From Comamonadaceae bacterium (GTDB lineage Bacteria; Pseudomonadota; Gammaproteobacteria; Burkholderiales; Burkholderiaceae_C), in assembly GCA_947463025.1 (NCBI GenBank), contig CANHSE010000005.1:1-34207 (forward strand): a stretch of 34,207 bases of DNA. The letters run 5' to 3'. The notes below the pieces were generated by a model, which made no database searches, was not told the origin of the DNA, and was given only the letters and a program-made list of their open reading frames with translations. A program made the position numbers and the translations under genes. Of this stretch, positions 8,020 through 16,021 are shown piece by piece; the first letter of the stretch is position 1, and every line of letters starts with the position of its first letter.

Positions 8020-8526
8020 ATGCCAGAACTCCATACCCTTCACGTCGAAGTCAATGGCCGACCGCAGCAGCGCAGCGTGCAGCCGCGCCAGCACCTGGTG
8101 GACTTCGTGCGCAACGAACTCGGGCTCAAGGGCTCGCACCTGGGCTGCGAACACGGCGTCTGCGGCGCCTGCACCGTCGAGGTTGATGGCCGCATCGTAC
8201 GCGGCTGTCTCACGCTGGCGGTTCAGACCCAGGGGTGCAAGGTCCGCACCATCGAGGGCCTGTCCGAGGACGGCGATGTGCGCGATCTGCAGGACGCGTT
8301 CGTCCGTCACAATGCCTTGCAGTGTGGCTTTTGCACCCCCGGCATGGTGATGGCGGCCAAGGAATTGCTGCAAGCCCGCCCCGACGCCTCGCGCGCCGAG
8401 GTGCGTGAGTGGATGAGTGGCAACTACTGCCGCTGCACGGGCTACCACGCCATCGTCGACGCCATCTGCGACACCCTGGCTGAACGCGCTGCCAAAGCGG
8501 GTGGTGCTGCGAAGGTGTCCGCATGA
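8020..8526 (+). CDS. Molybdenum hydroxylase [2Fe-2S] subunit (CoxS-like)
   Basis: This is the small iron-sulfur subunit, 168 residues from the ATG at 8020, which has GAGG just upstream; the 342-residue track version adds an out-of-frame shadow of the preceding gene. The plant-ferredoxin-type cluster is bound by Cys43, 48, 51 and 63 (CEHGVCGAC...GC). The second cluster is bound by Cys102, 105, 137 and 139 (CGFC...CRC). These positions match CoxS almost residue for residue. All eight ligands are present, so the subunit should be functional. The stop overlaps the start of the large-subunit gene (ATGA), indicating coupled translation. Confidence 0.97.
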   Translation: MPELHTLHVEVNGRPQQRSVQPRQHLVDFVRNELGLKGSHLGCEHGVCGACTVEVDGRIVRGCLTLAVQTQGCKVRTIEGLSEDGDVRDLQDAFVRHNALQCGFCTPGMVMAAKELLQARPDASRAEVREWMSGNYCRCTGYHAIVDAICDTLAERAAKAGGAAKVSA

Positions 8527-10985
8527 ACACCGGCACGCTCCACCCCACGCGCTCGGCGGCCATTGAGGCGGGCACCGAGGTCGAAGAACGGCCCGTGGCC
8601 GATCCGACCGACAAGCCTCTGCACGCGATCACCGAAGACCCACGCTACATCGGCAAGAGCGTCGAGCGCCCGAGCGCGCGCAAGCTGGTGCAAGGTCAAG
8701 GCACCTACATCGACGACATCGAGCTACCGCGGATGGCCCACGTGGTGTACTGGCGCAGCCCGGTGGCACATGCCCGCATTCGCCGTATCGACGTCGCCGC
8801 CGCGCGCGCCATGCCGGGCGTGGTGATGGTGGCTGACGGACAGGATCTGGCCAAGATCTGCAAGCCCTGGGTAGCCGTGCTGGGCCACCTGGCCGGCATG
8901 AAATCGGCGCCCCAATACCCGCTGGCCGTGGACCGCGCCTGCTGGCAGGGCGAGCCGGTGGTGGCCATCGTCGCGGACACGCGCGAACAGGCGGAAGACG
9001 CATTGCAGCTGGTGCAAGTGGACCTCGAGGAACTCGAGCCCGTGGTCGACATGGAAACCGCGCTGGACGCCGCCACGCCGCTGATTCATCCCGAGCTGGG
9101 CGACAACCTGTGCTTTTCTCGTAGCCTCGATGTGGGTTCGGTGGACGAGGCCTTTGCGCGCGCCGATGCAGTGGTCGAGACCACCTTTGACTTCGGTCGC
9201 CACACGGGCGTCACGCTAGAACCGCGCTGCCAGATCGCCGACTGGAACCCCGGCGAGCAAAAGCTCACCGTCTACCACTCTTTCCAGGCCCCGCACATGA
9301 TGCAGGACCTGTACGCGCGCCAGTTCGACCTGCCCGAGCATGCGGTGCGCGTGGTGTGCAAGGAAGTGGGCGGCTCCTTCGGCATCAAGGTGCACGCCTA
9401 CCCCGATGACTTTGCGACCGTCGCTTTGTCGATGCTGTGCAAGCGCCCGGTCAAGTTCGTGGCCGATCGCATCGAGAGCTTTACCAGCGACATTCATGCG
9501 CGTCATCACCGCGTCAAGGCCCGTATCGCCGCCAGCAAGAGCGGCGAGATTCTGGCGTTTGACATGGACGACCTCACCGGCATCGGCCCGTATTCGATGT
9601 TCCCGCGCACCAGCGCGATCGAGGGCAACCAGGTGGTCAATCTGGTGGGCGGCCCCTACAAGCACCAGCATTACCGCGCGCGCCTGCAGGTGGTCTTCCA
9701 GAACAAGACACCCACCTGCCAGTACCGTGGCGTGGGGCACCCCATCGCCTGCGCAGTGACCGAGGGCCTGGTCGATCAGGCGGCCCGCGCCATCGGCATG
9801 GACCCGCTGGAGTTTCGCAAGAAGAACGTCATCCCCGACGATGCCTACCCGGCCACTGGCGCCAGCGGCATCAAGCTGGAGGTTCTGTCGCACGAAGCCT
9901 GCTTGCGCAAGATCGAGCAGTTGATGGACTACCCCAAGCTCAAGGCCGAAATCGCGCAGCTGCGTGAGCAAGGCATCTACCGCGGCATCGGCTTTGCGGC
10001 GCTGATCGAGTTGACCAACCCCAGCGCCGCGTTCTATGGCGTGGGCGGTGCGCGCATCGCCTCGCAGGACGGCTGCACCATGCGCCTGGACCCCTCGGGT
10101 GCGATCAGCGTCAGCGTCAGTGTGGGCGAACAGGGCCAGGGCAACGACGGCATCTACCGCCAGATCGCGGCAGATGCCGTGGGCGTGGACCTGGAGAAGG
10201 TGCGCCTGGTGCTCAGTGACACCGACGTTACTCCGTATGGCGGTGGCACCTGGGCCTCGCGTGGGGCCGGTGTGGGCGGCGAAGCGGTGCTGCTGGCGGG
10301 TCAGGCGCTGCGCGCCAATATCCTGCAGGTGGCGGCGGTGATCCTCAAGCGCGACGCCGCCGGCCTGGCCGTGCGCCGTGGCCAGGTGGTCGATGCGGCC
10401 ACCCTGGCGCCTGTACTGGACTTCCCTGAGCTCGGACGCGTGGCTTACTTCCGCTCTGACATGCTGCCCAAGGACTTCACGCCCGAGCTCATGGTCACGC
10501 GCCACTACGCGCAGCGTGACTATCCCTTCATCTTCACCAACGGGGTCCAGGCCTCGTATGTGGAGGTCGACCCGGACACGGGCTTCGTCAAGCTGCTCAA
10601 ACACTGGGCGGTGGAAGACTGCGGCCGCGTGATCAACCCCCAGCTGGTCGACGAGCAGATTCGCGGTGCGATCGTGCAGGGCATTGGCGGCGCGATGCTC
10701 GAGGAGTGCCTCTACGACGAGCGGGGTCTCATGATCAACGCCAGCATGGCCGACTACCTGGTGCCTATGAGCGGCGAGATGCCCGACATCGAAGTGGCCC
10801 ACGTGCAAACGCCCACCCGCAGCAGCCAACTGGGGGCCAAGGGCGCGGGCGAGGCCGGCACAGCCGGCGCGCCGGCGGCGGTGATGAACGCGATCAACGA
10901 TGCGCTCGCACCGCTCGATGCGCAGTGCTGGTCACAGCCACTGACGCCCGAGAAGATTCTTCGCGCACTGGGCCGGGTGGGCTAA
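8523..10985 (+). CDS. Molybdenum hydroxylase large subunit, CO-dehydrogenase-like family, substrate unknown
   Basis: This 820-residue protein is the molybdopterin-binding catalytic subunit. Family marks include the N-terminal RKLVQGQGTYIDDI, GGSFG at about 283-287, GTWASRGAGVGGEAV in the C-terminal half, and KGAGEAG with the probable catalytic base Glu777. The active-site loop reads CQYRGVGHP (residues 399-407). True CO dehydrogenases have CSFR and the common 'form II' proteins have GAGR, so CO oxidation is very unlikely. The enzyme should hydroxylate an organic compound, perhaps a heteroaromatic or aldehyde, using water and passing electrons to the CoxS- and CoxM-like subunits. It has about 40 extra residues before the family's usual N-terminus. 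The gene ends 6 bases from the convergent VWA gene. Confidence 0.95.
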   Translation: MNTGTLHPTRSAAIEAGTEVEERPVADPTDKPLHAITEDPRYIGKSVERPSARKLVQGQGTYIDDIELPRMAHVVYWRSPVAHARIRRIDVAAARAMPGVVMVADGQDLAKICKPWVAVLGHLAGMKSAPQYPLAVDRACWQGEPVVAIVADTREQAEDALQLVQVDLEELEPVVDMETALDAATPLIHPELGDNLCFSRSLDVGSVDEAFARADAVVETTFDFGRHTGVTLEPRCQIADWNPGEQKLTVYHSFQAPHMMQDLYARQFDLPEHAVRVVCKEVGGSFGIKVHAYPDDFATVALSMLCKRPVKFVADRIESFTSDIHARHHRVKARIAASKSGEILAFDMDDLTGIGPYSMFPRTSAIEGNQVVNLVGGPYKHQHYRARLQVVFQNKTPTCQYRGVGHPIACAVTEGLVDQAARAIGMDPLEFRKKNVIPDDAYPATGASGIKLEVLSHEACLRKIEQLMDYPKLKAEIAQLREQGIYRGIGFAALIELTNPSAAFYGVGGARIASQDGCTMRLDPSGAISVSVSVGEQGQGNDGIYRQIAADAVGVDLEKVRLVLSDTDVTPYGGGTWASRGAGVGGEAVLLAGQALRANILQVAAVILKRDAAGLAVRRGQVVDAATLAPVLDFPELGRVAYFRSDMLPKDFTPELMVTRHYAQRDYPFIFTNGVQASYVEVDPDTGFVKLLKHWAVEDCGRVINPQLVDEQIRGAIVQGIGGAMLEECLYDERGLMINASMADYLVPMSGEMPDIEVAHVQTPTRSSQLGAKGAGEAGTAGAPAAVMNAINDALAPLDAQCWSQPLTPEKILRALGRVG

Positions 10986-10991
10986 AGCGCG

Positions 10992-12041
10992 CTAAAGAAT
11001 CCGGTTGAACCACAGCACCGACAGCCCGGCCGACAGCACGGCCAGGGCGGCGGCCAGCAGCGCCAGCAAGCCCGACACCTCGGTCTCTTTTTTCTCGACG
11101 GTCAGGCGCGTGCTCAGGGTCTCGTAGACCTTCTTGAGGTCTTGTGCGGTGCCGGCGTAGAAGTATTCGGCGCCGGTCTTTTGGGCGATCTGTTTGAGCG
11201 TTTCTTCGTCCAGCCGCACGCGCATGGACCAGCCCTCGAAGCCGATGGTCTCGCCATCGACCGTGCCGATGCCCACCGTGTAGACGCGCACCCCGCGTTC
11301 GGCGGCCAGCTTGGTGGCCTCCATCGGATCCACGCCGGTGGTGCGCTGGCCGTCGGTCAGCATGATGATGGCTGCCGAGGTGTACGAGCCGGGCGGAACC
11401 GGGGTGAAGGGTTTTTTCTCTTTCTCTTTCTTCTCAGCGTCGATGGCCATTCCGCGCATGCGGTCGCGGTTGTTTTGCATCAACTGCAGGTCGATGTGGC
11501 CGTCGTCGGGGAATAAGGTGGCCAGCGACATCACGATCGCGTTGCCCGTCGCGGTGCCACGCTGCATCTGGAAGCGATCGATGGCGGTGATCAGGTCTTC
11601 GCGGTTGACGGTGGCCAGTTGCGCGACCTGGGCCGAGCCGGCGAAAGCCACGATGCCGACCTTGACGTCACGCGGCAGGTCGCCCAAAAAAGCTTTGGCC
11701 GCATTCTGGGCGGCTACCAGCCGATTGGGCTGAACGTCGGTGGCCCGCATGCTGCCCGAGACGTCCATGGCCAGGATGATGGTCTGCTGCGTCGAGGGCA
11801 GGGTGATGGTGGCCACCGGGCGCGCGGCGGCCAGCAGCATGGCCGCCAGGGCCAGCAGAAACAGCACCGGCGGGATGTGACGGCGCAGGCCGGGCCCGCG
11901 CCCCAGCGCCTCTTTCACGATCGCCAGCGACGCATAGCGCACCGCCAGCTTCTTCTTGCGTCGAAGCAGGAGTAGGTACAGCAGCACCAGCAGCGGCAGC
12001 AGCAGCAGGAGCCAGAGTTGTTGGGGCCAGAGAAAGTGCAT
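10992..12041 (-). CDS. Membrane-anchored VWA-domain protein (BatA-like)
   Basis: This 349-residue protein has two N-terminal membrane helices (about 7-27 and 58-74), a von Willebrand A domain and a C-terminal helix (about 326-347). The metal-ion site begins with DVSGS at 93-97 and continues with a TATGNAI threonine and TDGQRTTG, so the site looks intact. An inserted charged stretch (AEKKEKEKKPFTPVPPGS) interrupts the domain before the TDG motif. In MoxR operons such proteins work with the AAA+ ATPase in envelope or metalloenzyme maturation, but the specific role here is unknown. It is the last gene of the leftward protease-moxR-DUF58-VWA operon, 18 bases after the DUF58 gene. Confidence 0.93.
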   Translation of the reverse strand: MHFLWPQQLWLLLLLPLLVLLYLLLLRRKKKLAVRYASLAIVKEALGRGPGLRRHIPPVLFLLALAAMLLAAARPVATITLPSTQQTIILAMDVSGSMRATDVQPNRLVAAQNAAKAFLGDLPRDVKVGIVAFAGSAQVAQLATVNREDLITAIDRFQMQRGTATGNAIVMSLATLFPDDGHIDLQLMQNNRDRMRGMAIDAEKKEKEKKPFTPVPPGSYTSAAIIMLTDGQRTTGVDPMEATKLAAERGVRVYTVGIGTVDGETIGFEGWSMRVRLDEETLKQIAQKTGAEYFYAGTAQDLKKVYETLSTRLTVEKKETEVSGLLALLAAALAVLSAGLSVLWFNRIL

Positions 12042-12059
12042 GGCAAGCAGGGCGGGCCT

Positions 12060-13037
12060 TTAGGCTGCCCGTTTCAGGTGGGTCGGGAGGCTGCCGGAGG
12101 AAAGACGGCTGCGGCGCTTGCGTAGTTCGACAAAGCGCACCAGGGCATCGACCAGATCGTCGTCGGTGACGAGTTCGAGCGTGTCCACGCCAGCGCGCGC
12201 CAGGCCTTCGCGCAGTTGCGTCTCACCCTGCGCAGCCAGGCGCGCAAAGCGCTCGCGAAAGCCTGCATCGTGCGTGTCCACCAGTAACTGCTCGCCGCTC
12301 TCGGCATCGCGCAGCGTCAGCAGCCCCAGATCGGGCAGCGTCTGCTCCATCGGATCGAGCACGCGCACAGCCACCACCTCGTGGCGCTGCGCCAGCCGCG
12401 CCAGGGCCTGCTCCCAGCCAGGTTCGCTGATGAAATCCGAGACGACAAACAGCGTGGAGCGCCGCTTGATCACGCCCGCCGCCGCATCCAAAAGGTCACG
12501 CAGGCGTGTCGTGCCGGTGTTGGCAGGGGGCGGGCGATGCGCGAGGCTGTGCAATAGGTGCAGCACATGCCGGCGGCCATTGCCGGTGGGAATGACGGTA
12601 TCGACCCCCGCGCCATAGAGCAGCGCGCCAACCCGATTGCCATGGCGCGTGAGCAGGCGCGCCAGCACGGTGGTGAAGTCGGTGGCGAGATCGCGCTTGC
12701 GTCGCTCGCGCGAGCCGAAATCGATCGAGGGGCTCAGGTCCACCAGGAACCAGGCGGCCATCTCGCGGTCTTCGGTGAACACGCGCACATGCGGTGTGCC
12801 GTGGCGTGCGGTGACGTTCCAGTCGATGTGGCGCACATCGTCGTGGTGCTGGTACTCGCGCAGATCGGCCAGGTCCATGCCGTGCCCGCGCATCAGGGTG
12901 CGGTAGTCGCCTTGCAAGAGGCCATCGAGCCGGCGAATGGTCGTCCACTCCAGGCGCCGCAGCGTCTGTTCGGCCTCACCCGGACGGGGCGCGGCCTGGC
13001 GCTTGCCCGGGCTCGAATCAGGCGGCGAGCTTGTCAT
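12060..13037 (-). CDS. DUF58 domain protein
   Basis: This is a 325-residue soluble protein with the DUF58 core DLADLREYQHHDDVRHIDWN at about residues 55-74, followed by VTARHGTPHVRVFTEDRE. Next comes a VWA-like segment with an apparent metal-ion motif, DLSPS at 100-104. It has no membrane helix and no signal peptide. DUF58 proteins nearly always accompany MoxR ATPases and VWA proteins and are thought to act with them; no biochemical activity is established for the family as far as I know. The start at 13037 lies inside the end of moxR (20-base overlap), which indicates tight translational coupling. Confidence 0.93.
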   Translation of the reverse strand: MTSSPPDSSPGKRQAAPRPGEAEQTLRRLEWTTIRRLDGLLQGDYRTLMRGHGMDLADLREYQHHDDVRHIDWNVTARHGTPHVRVFTEDREMAAWFLVDLSPSIDFGSRERRKRDLATDFTTVLARLLTRHGNRVGALLYGAGVDTVIPTGNGRRHVLHLLHSLAHRPPPANTGTTRLRDLLDAAAGVIKRRSTLFVVSDFISEPGWEQALARLAQRHEVVAVRVLDPMEQTLPDLGLLTLRDAESGEQLLVDTHDAGFRERFARLAAQGETQLREGLARAGVDTLELVTDDDLVDALVRFVELRKRRSRLSSGSLPTHLKRAA

Positions 13038-14028
13038 GTTCGAGTGGACGCGGCGGTGCAGGGATCTTGGCCATGATCTGGCCGATCAGGGCGTCGGCGT
13101 CCAGGCCCTCGGACAGCGCCTCATAGGACAGCACCAGCCGGTGACGCAGCACGTCGGCCACCAGATCGGTCATGTCCTCGGGCAGGGCGTAGCTACGACC
13201 GCGCATCAGCGCCAGCGCCCGCGCGCCCTCGGTGAGGTTGATGGTGGCGCGGGGGCTGGCGCCAAAGGTGATGAAGCGGGCGAGATCGGCCAGGCCATGG
13301 CGCGCCGGATCGCGCGTGGCCGATACCAGTTTGACCGCGTATTGCACCAGCGAGGGATCGACATACACGCCGCGGCATTCGCGTTGCAGGGCCGCCAGTT
13401 GCTCGGTGGTCGCTACCGCCGAGACCGTGACCGCAGGCCCCGTGACCCGCTCGACGATCACGTATTCCTCTTCGTCGGTCGGATAGTCGACCAGCACCTT
13501 CATCATGAAGCGATCGACCTGGGCCTCAGGCAGCGGGTAGGTGCCCTCGGTCTCGATCGGGTTTTGGGTGGCCATGACCAGAAAGGGATTGGGCACGCGG
13601 TGGGTCTCGCCGGCGATGGTGACCTGGCGCTCCTGCATCACCTCCAGCAGCGCGCTTTGCACCTTGGCCGGCGCGCGGTTGATCTCGTCGGCGAGCAAGA
13701 GGTTGGTGAACACCGGGCCGAGCGTGGTGCCGAAGTCGCCGGTGCGCTGGTTGTAGATGCGCGTGCCCACCAGGTCGGCGGGCACGAGATCGGGCGTGAA
13801 CTGGATGCGTTTGAACTGCCCGCGCACCGTGCCCGCCAGCGTCTTGACCGTGAGGGTCTTGGCCAGGCCCGGTACGCCCTCGACCAGCAGGTGACCCTGG
13901 GCCAGTATGGCCACCATCACCCGTTCGAGAAAGCGGTCCTGGCCCACAACGACGCGTTTGACCTCATAGAGGATCTGCTCCATCAGCTTGGCGGTGGCGG
14001 GATCGGGGGTGGACAGGTGGGGGGTCAT
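13018..14028 (-). CDS. moxR: MoxR-family AAA+ ATPase
   Basis: This 336-residue ATPase has Walker A GVPGLAKT at residues 51-58, Walker B LLADE at 111-115 followed by INRAPAKVQSALLEVMQERQVT, the sensor-type stretch FLVMATQNPIE and the EAQVDRF arginine region, all typical of MoxR. MoxR proteins act as chaperone-like ATPases, assembling or activating partner complexes with VWA proteins. In cox clusters CoxD is a related ATPase, but here the gene belongs to a separate leftward operon that converges on the coxL-like gene, so a link to the hydroxylase is possible but unproven. It lies 33 bases after the protease gene. Confidence 0.95.
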   Translation of the reverse strand: MTPHLSTPDPATAKLMEQILYEVKRVVVGQDRFLERVMVAILAQGHLLVEGVPGLAKTLTVKTLAGTVRGQFKRIQFTPDLVPADLVGTRIYNQRTGDFGTTLGPVFTNLLLADEINRAPAKVQSALLEVMQERQVTIAGETHRVPNPFLVMATQNPIETEGTYPLPEAQVDRFMMKVLVDYPTDEEEYVIVERVTGPAVTVSAVATTEQLAALQRECRGVYVDPSLVQYAVKLVSATRDPARHGLADLARFITFGASPRATINLTEGARALALMRGRSYALPEDMTDLVADVLRHRLVLSYEALSEGLDADALIGQIMAKIPAPPRPLEHDKLAA

Positions 14029-14061
14029 GGGTGTGCGGATCTCTGGGAGGGGTGAGCGGAT

Positions 14062-15084
14062 TCAGAAGGGTGGCATGCCGGCGGCCGAGGCCGCGCTTTC
14101 GATCGGCACGGCGAAGCCGATGCCCAGGAAGGTGCGCGCCGAGGTGGGGTTGAGGATGGCGGTGACGATGCCCACCACCTCGCCATCCATCGTGACCAGC
14201 GGCCCGCCGGAATTGCCCGGGTTGGCGGCGGCGTCGAACTGAATCAGGTTACGCATGTCCTGCTGGCCCTCGGGCGAGCGGAACACGCGGCCCAGGCCCG
14301 AGACCACGCCGCCCGAGGCCGAGGGGCCGATGCCGAAGGGAAAGCCCACCGCCAGCACCTTATCGCCTGGCGCGAGGTCTCGGGTGGAACGCATCGTGGC
14401 AGCGATCAGGTCGTCGGGGATCTTGTCCGCCTGCAACACCGCCAGGTCATTTTCGGCTTGCACTGAGCGCACATAGGCCGAGGCGACGAGTCCGTCCTGG
14501 AAGGTGACCTCGATGCGGTCTGCGCCCGCCACCACATGCAGATTGGTCAAGATGATGCCCTTGTCGACGATCACCACGCCGGTGCCCACGCCGAGCTCGA
14601 CTTCCTCGTTGCTCGCGGGCGCGCTGGCTGCAGCCTTTGGGGGCTTGGCGCCGGGCGTGCTCCCGGCTGCGGGCTTGCCCCCCGGATGGGGCTTGATGCG
14701 GTCGGCGCGCACATACCCGACCACGCGCACCACCGAGGGTCGGATGTTGTCGTAGGCCTTGGCGTATTCGGAGGGCAGGTTCTGGGTCGACAGCGTCTTG
14801 AGCACCGCGGCATCGATGTCTTCCTGCGTCAGGCGCCGCTGCCCCGGCCCGAGCTGCAGGGACAAGTTCCAGGCCAGCAGACCAGCCAGCAGCAGCACCA
14901 TGAGCCACAGCCACTCGGTGGGCGAGGGTTTGCGCAGGCGCTTGGTGCTTGAGGGGGGTCTGGGCGTCTCGGGGGGCTCTGCGCTGGGGCCAGAGCCCGC
15001 GCCCGAGCGATCTGCAGCCGCACCCGCCTGCGCCTGCGCCGGGGCGCTGGGGCGGCTGGAACTGTATAGGGCTTGCCTGCGCAT
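14062..15084 (-). CDS. Membrane-anchored trypsin-like serine protease (S1C/HtrA-like, no PDZ)
   Basis: I start this at the ATG at 15084, preceded by GAGG at good spacing, giving 340 residues. A Pro/Ala/Ser-rich N-terminal tail of about 55 residues precedes one membrane helix (about 58-72). A linker follows, then a trypsin-like domain with a complete catalytic triad: His183 in TNLHVVAG, Asp213 in ENDLAVLQ and Ser292 in PGNSGGPL. The chain ends directly after the protease domain, so the PDZ domains of DegP/DegS are absent. A second Pro/Ala/Gly-rich insert (about 131-160) separates the helix region from the fold. The active site is probably periplasmic. It heads the moxR operon, suggesting that proteolysis and the AAA+/VWA partners act in one envelope process (inference). 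Confidence 0.9.
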   Translation of the reverse strand: MRRQALYSSSRPSAPAQAQAGAAADRSGAGSGPSAEPPETPRPPSSTKRLRKPSPTEWLWLMVLLLAGLLAWNLSLQLGPGQRRLTQEDIDAAVLKTLSTQNLPSEYAKAYDNIRPSVVRVVGYVRADRIKPHPGGKPAAGSTPGAKPPKAAASAPASNEEVELGVGTGVVIVDKGIILTNLHVVAGADRIEVTFQDGLVASAYVRSVQAENDLAVLQADKIPDDLIAATMRSTRDLAPGDKVLAVGFPFGIGPSASGGVVSGLGRVFRSPEGQQDMRNLIQFDAAANPGNSGGPLVTMDGEVVGIVTAILNPTSARTFLGIGFAVPIESAASAAGMPPF

Positions 15085-15181
15085 CCGGCACCTCGAAAAA
15101 ACTGCGGAGAGCGGAAAAAACGTGACGAACACGGTATCACGGATCCCTGGCCCCTGCAGAGGTTTACGGCATCATCGGACG

Positions 15182-16021
15182 ATGTCGGTCTGGATCGATA
15201 CCCACTGCCACCTCGACGCGTCCGAGTTCGCGACAGACCGCTTGGCGGTGCGTGCGCGTGCCGCGCAGGCCGGCGTGGCGCACTGTGTGCTGCCGGCCGT
15301 CTGCGCCGACCATTTCGAGAGCATCCGTGCGCTGGCCCACCAGGGGGGTGACAGCTATGCCCTGGGCATCCATCCGCTGTACACACCTGCCGCGAAGGCG
15401 TCTGACCTTGAGCGTCTGGACCAGGCGCTCAGCGCGCACCGTGATGACCCCCGACTGGTGGCGGTGGGCGAGATCGGACTCGATCATTTCGTGCCGGGCC
15501 TGGATCGCGATCGGCAGAATTTCTTTTACATCGAGCAATTGCGCCTCGCCCAGCACCATCGCTTGCCGGTGATCCTGCATGTGCGTCGCTCGGCCGACGC
15601 GCTGCTGGCGGCCTTGCGCCGTATCCCGGTCACGGGCATCGCCCACGCCTTCAATGGCAGCCTGCAGCAGGCGCGAGCCTTTGTGGACCTGGGTTGGCGC
15701 CTGGGCTTTGGCGGCACGCTGACCTACGAGCGCGCATTGCAGATTCGGCGGCTGGCGACCGAGTTGCCCTTGTCCGCGCTGGTGCTCGAGACCGACGCGC
15801 CCGACATGCCGCCTCACTGGCTCTACCGAACGGCGCAGGCGCGCGCACAGGGTCAGGCACAAGGCCGCAACGAGCCCGAGCAATTGCCCGCCATCGGCGC
15901 GGTGCTGGCCGGCCTGCGCGGTCTCGCGCCGCAGGCGCTGGCGCAGGCCACCTGCGACAACGCGATCGCAGCCCTGCCCCGCCTGGCGGGCCTGGTGACC
16001 ACAGAAGACAGCTCGCGATAA
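15182..16021 (+). CDS. TatD-family metal-dependent hydrolase (YjjV-like)
   Basis: This protein of 279 residues starts at the ATG at 15182; the track's longer form reads through the divergent protease gene. Metal-site motifs of the family are DTHCHLD at the start, GIHPLY, GEIGLDHF, a HVRRS histidine, HAFNG and ETDAPDMPPHW. HAFNG replaces the more usual HCF.G, leaving the histidine intact. Such proteins are metal-dependent nucleases or deoxyribonuclease-like hydrolases; the exact substrate cannot be read from the sequence. The stop overlaps the next start by one base (TAATG). It is divergent from the protease gene across a 97-base gap. Confidence 0.92.
   Translation: MSVWIDTHCHLDASEFATDRLAVRARAAQAGVAHCVLPAVCADHFESIRALAHQGGDSYALGIHPLYTPAAKASDLERLDQALSAHRDDPRLVAVGEIGLDHFVPGLDRDRQNFFYIEQLRLAQHHRLPVILHVRRSADALLAALRRIPVTGIAHAFNGSLQQARAFVDLGWRLGFGGTLTYERALQIRRLATELPLSALVLETDAPDMPPHWLYRTAQARAQGQAQGRNEPEQLPAIGAVLAGLRGLAPQALAQATCDNAIAALPRLAGLVTTEDSSR

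Noticed and set aside
9216-10829. 537-residue leftward ORF across the coxL-like gene
   Set aside because: Antisense shadow; the sense frame carries all molybdenum hydroxylase motifs.
6433-10985. Aerobic CO dehydrogenase (carboxydotrophy) cluster
   Set aside because: The large subunit lacks the CSFR loop and no coxD/E/F set is arranged with it in the usual order, so I call only a CO-dehydrogenase-like hydroxylase.
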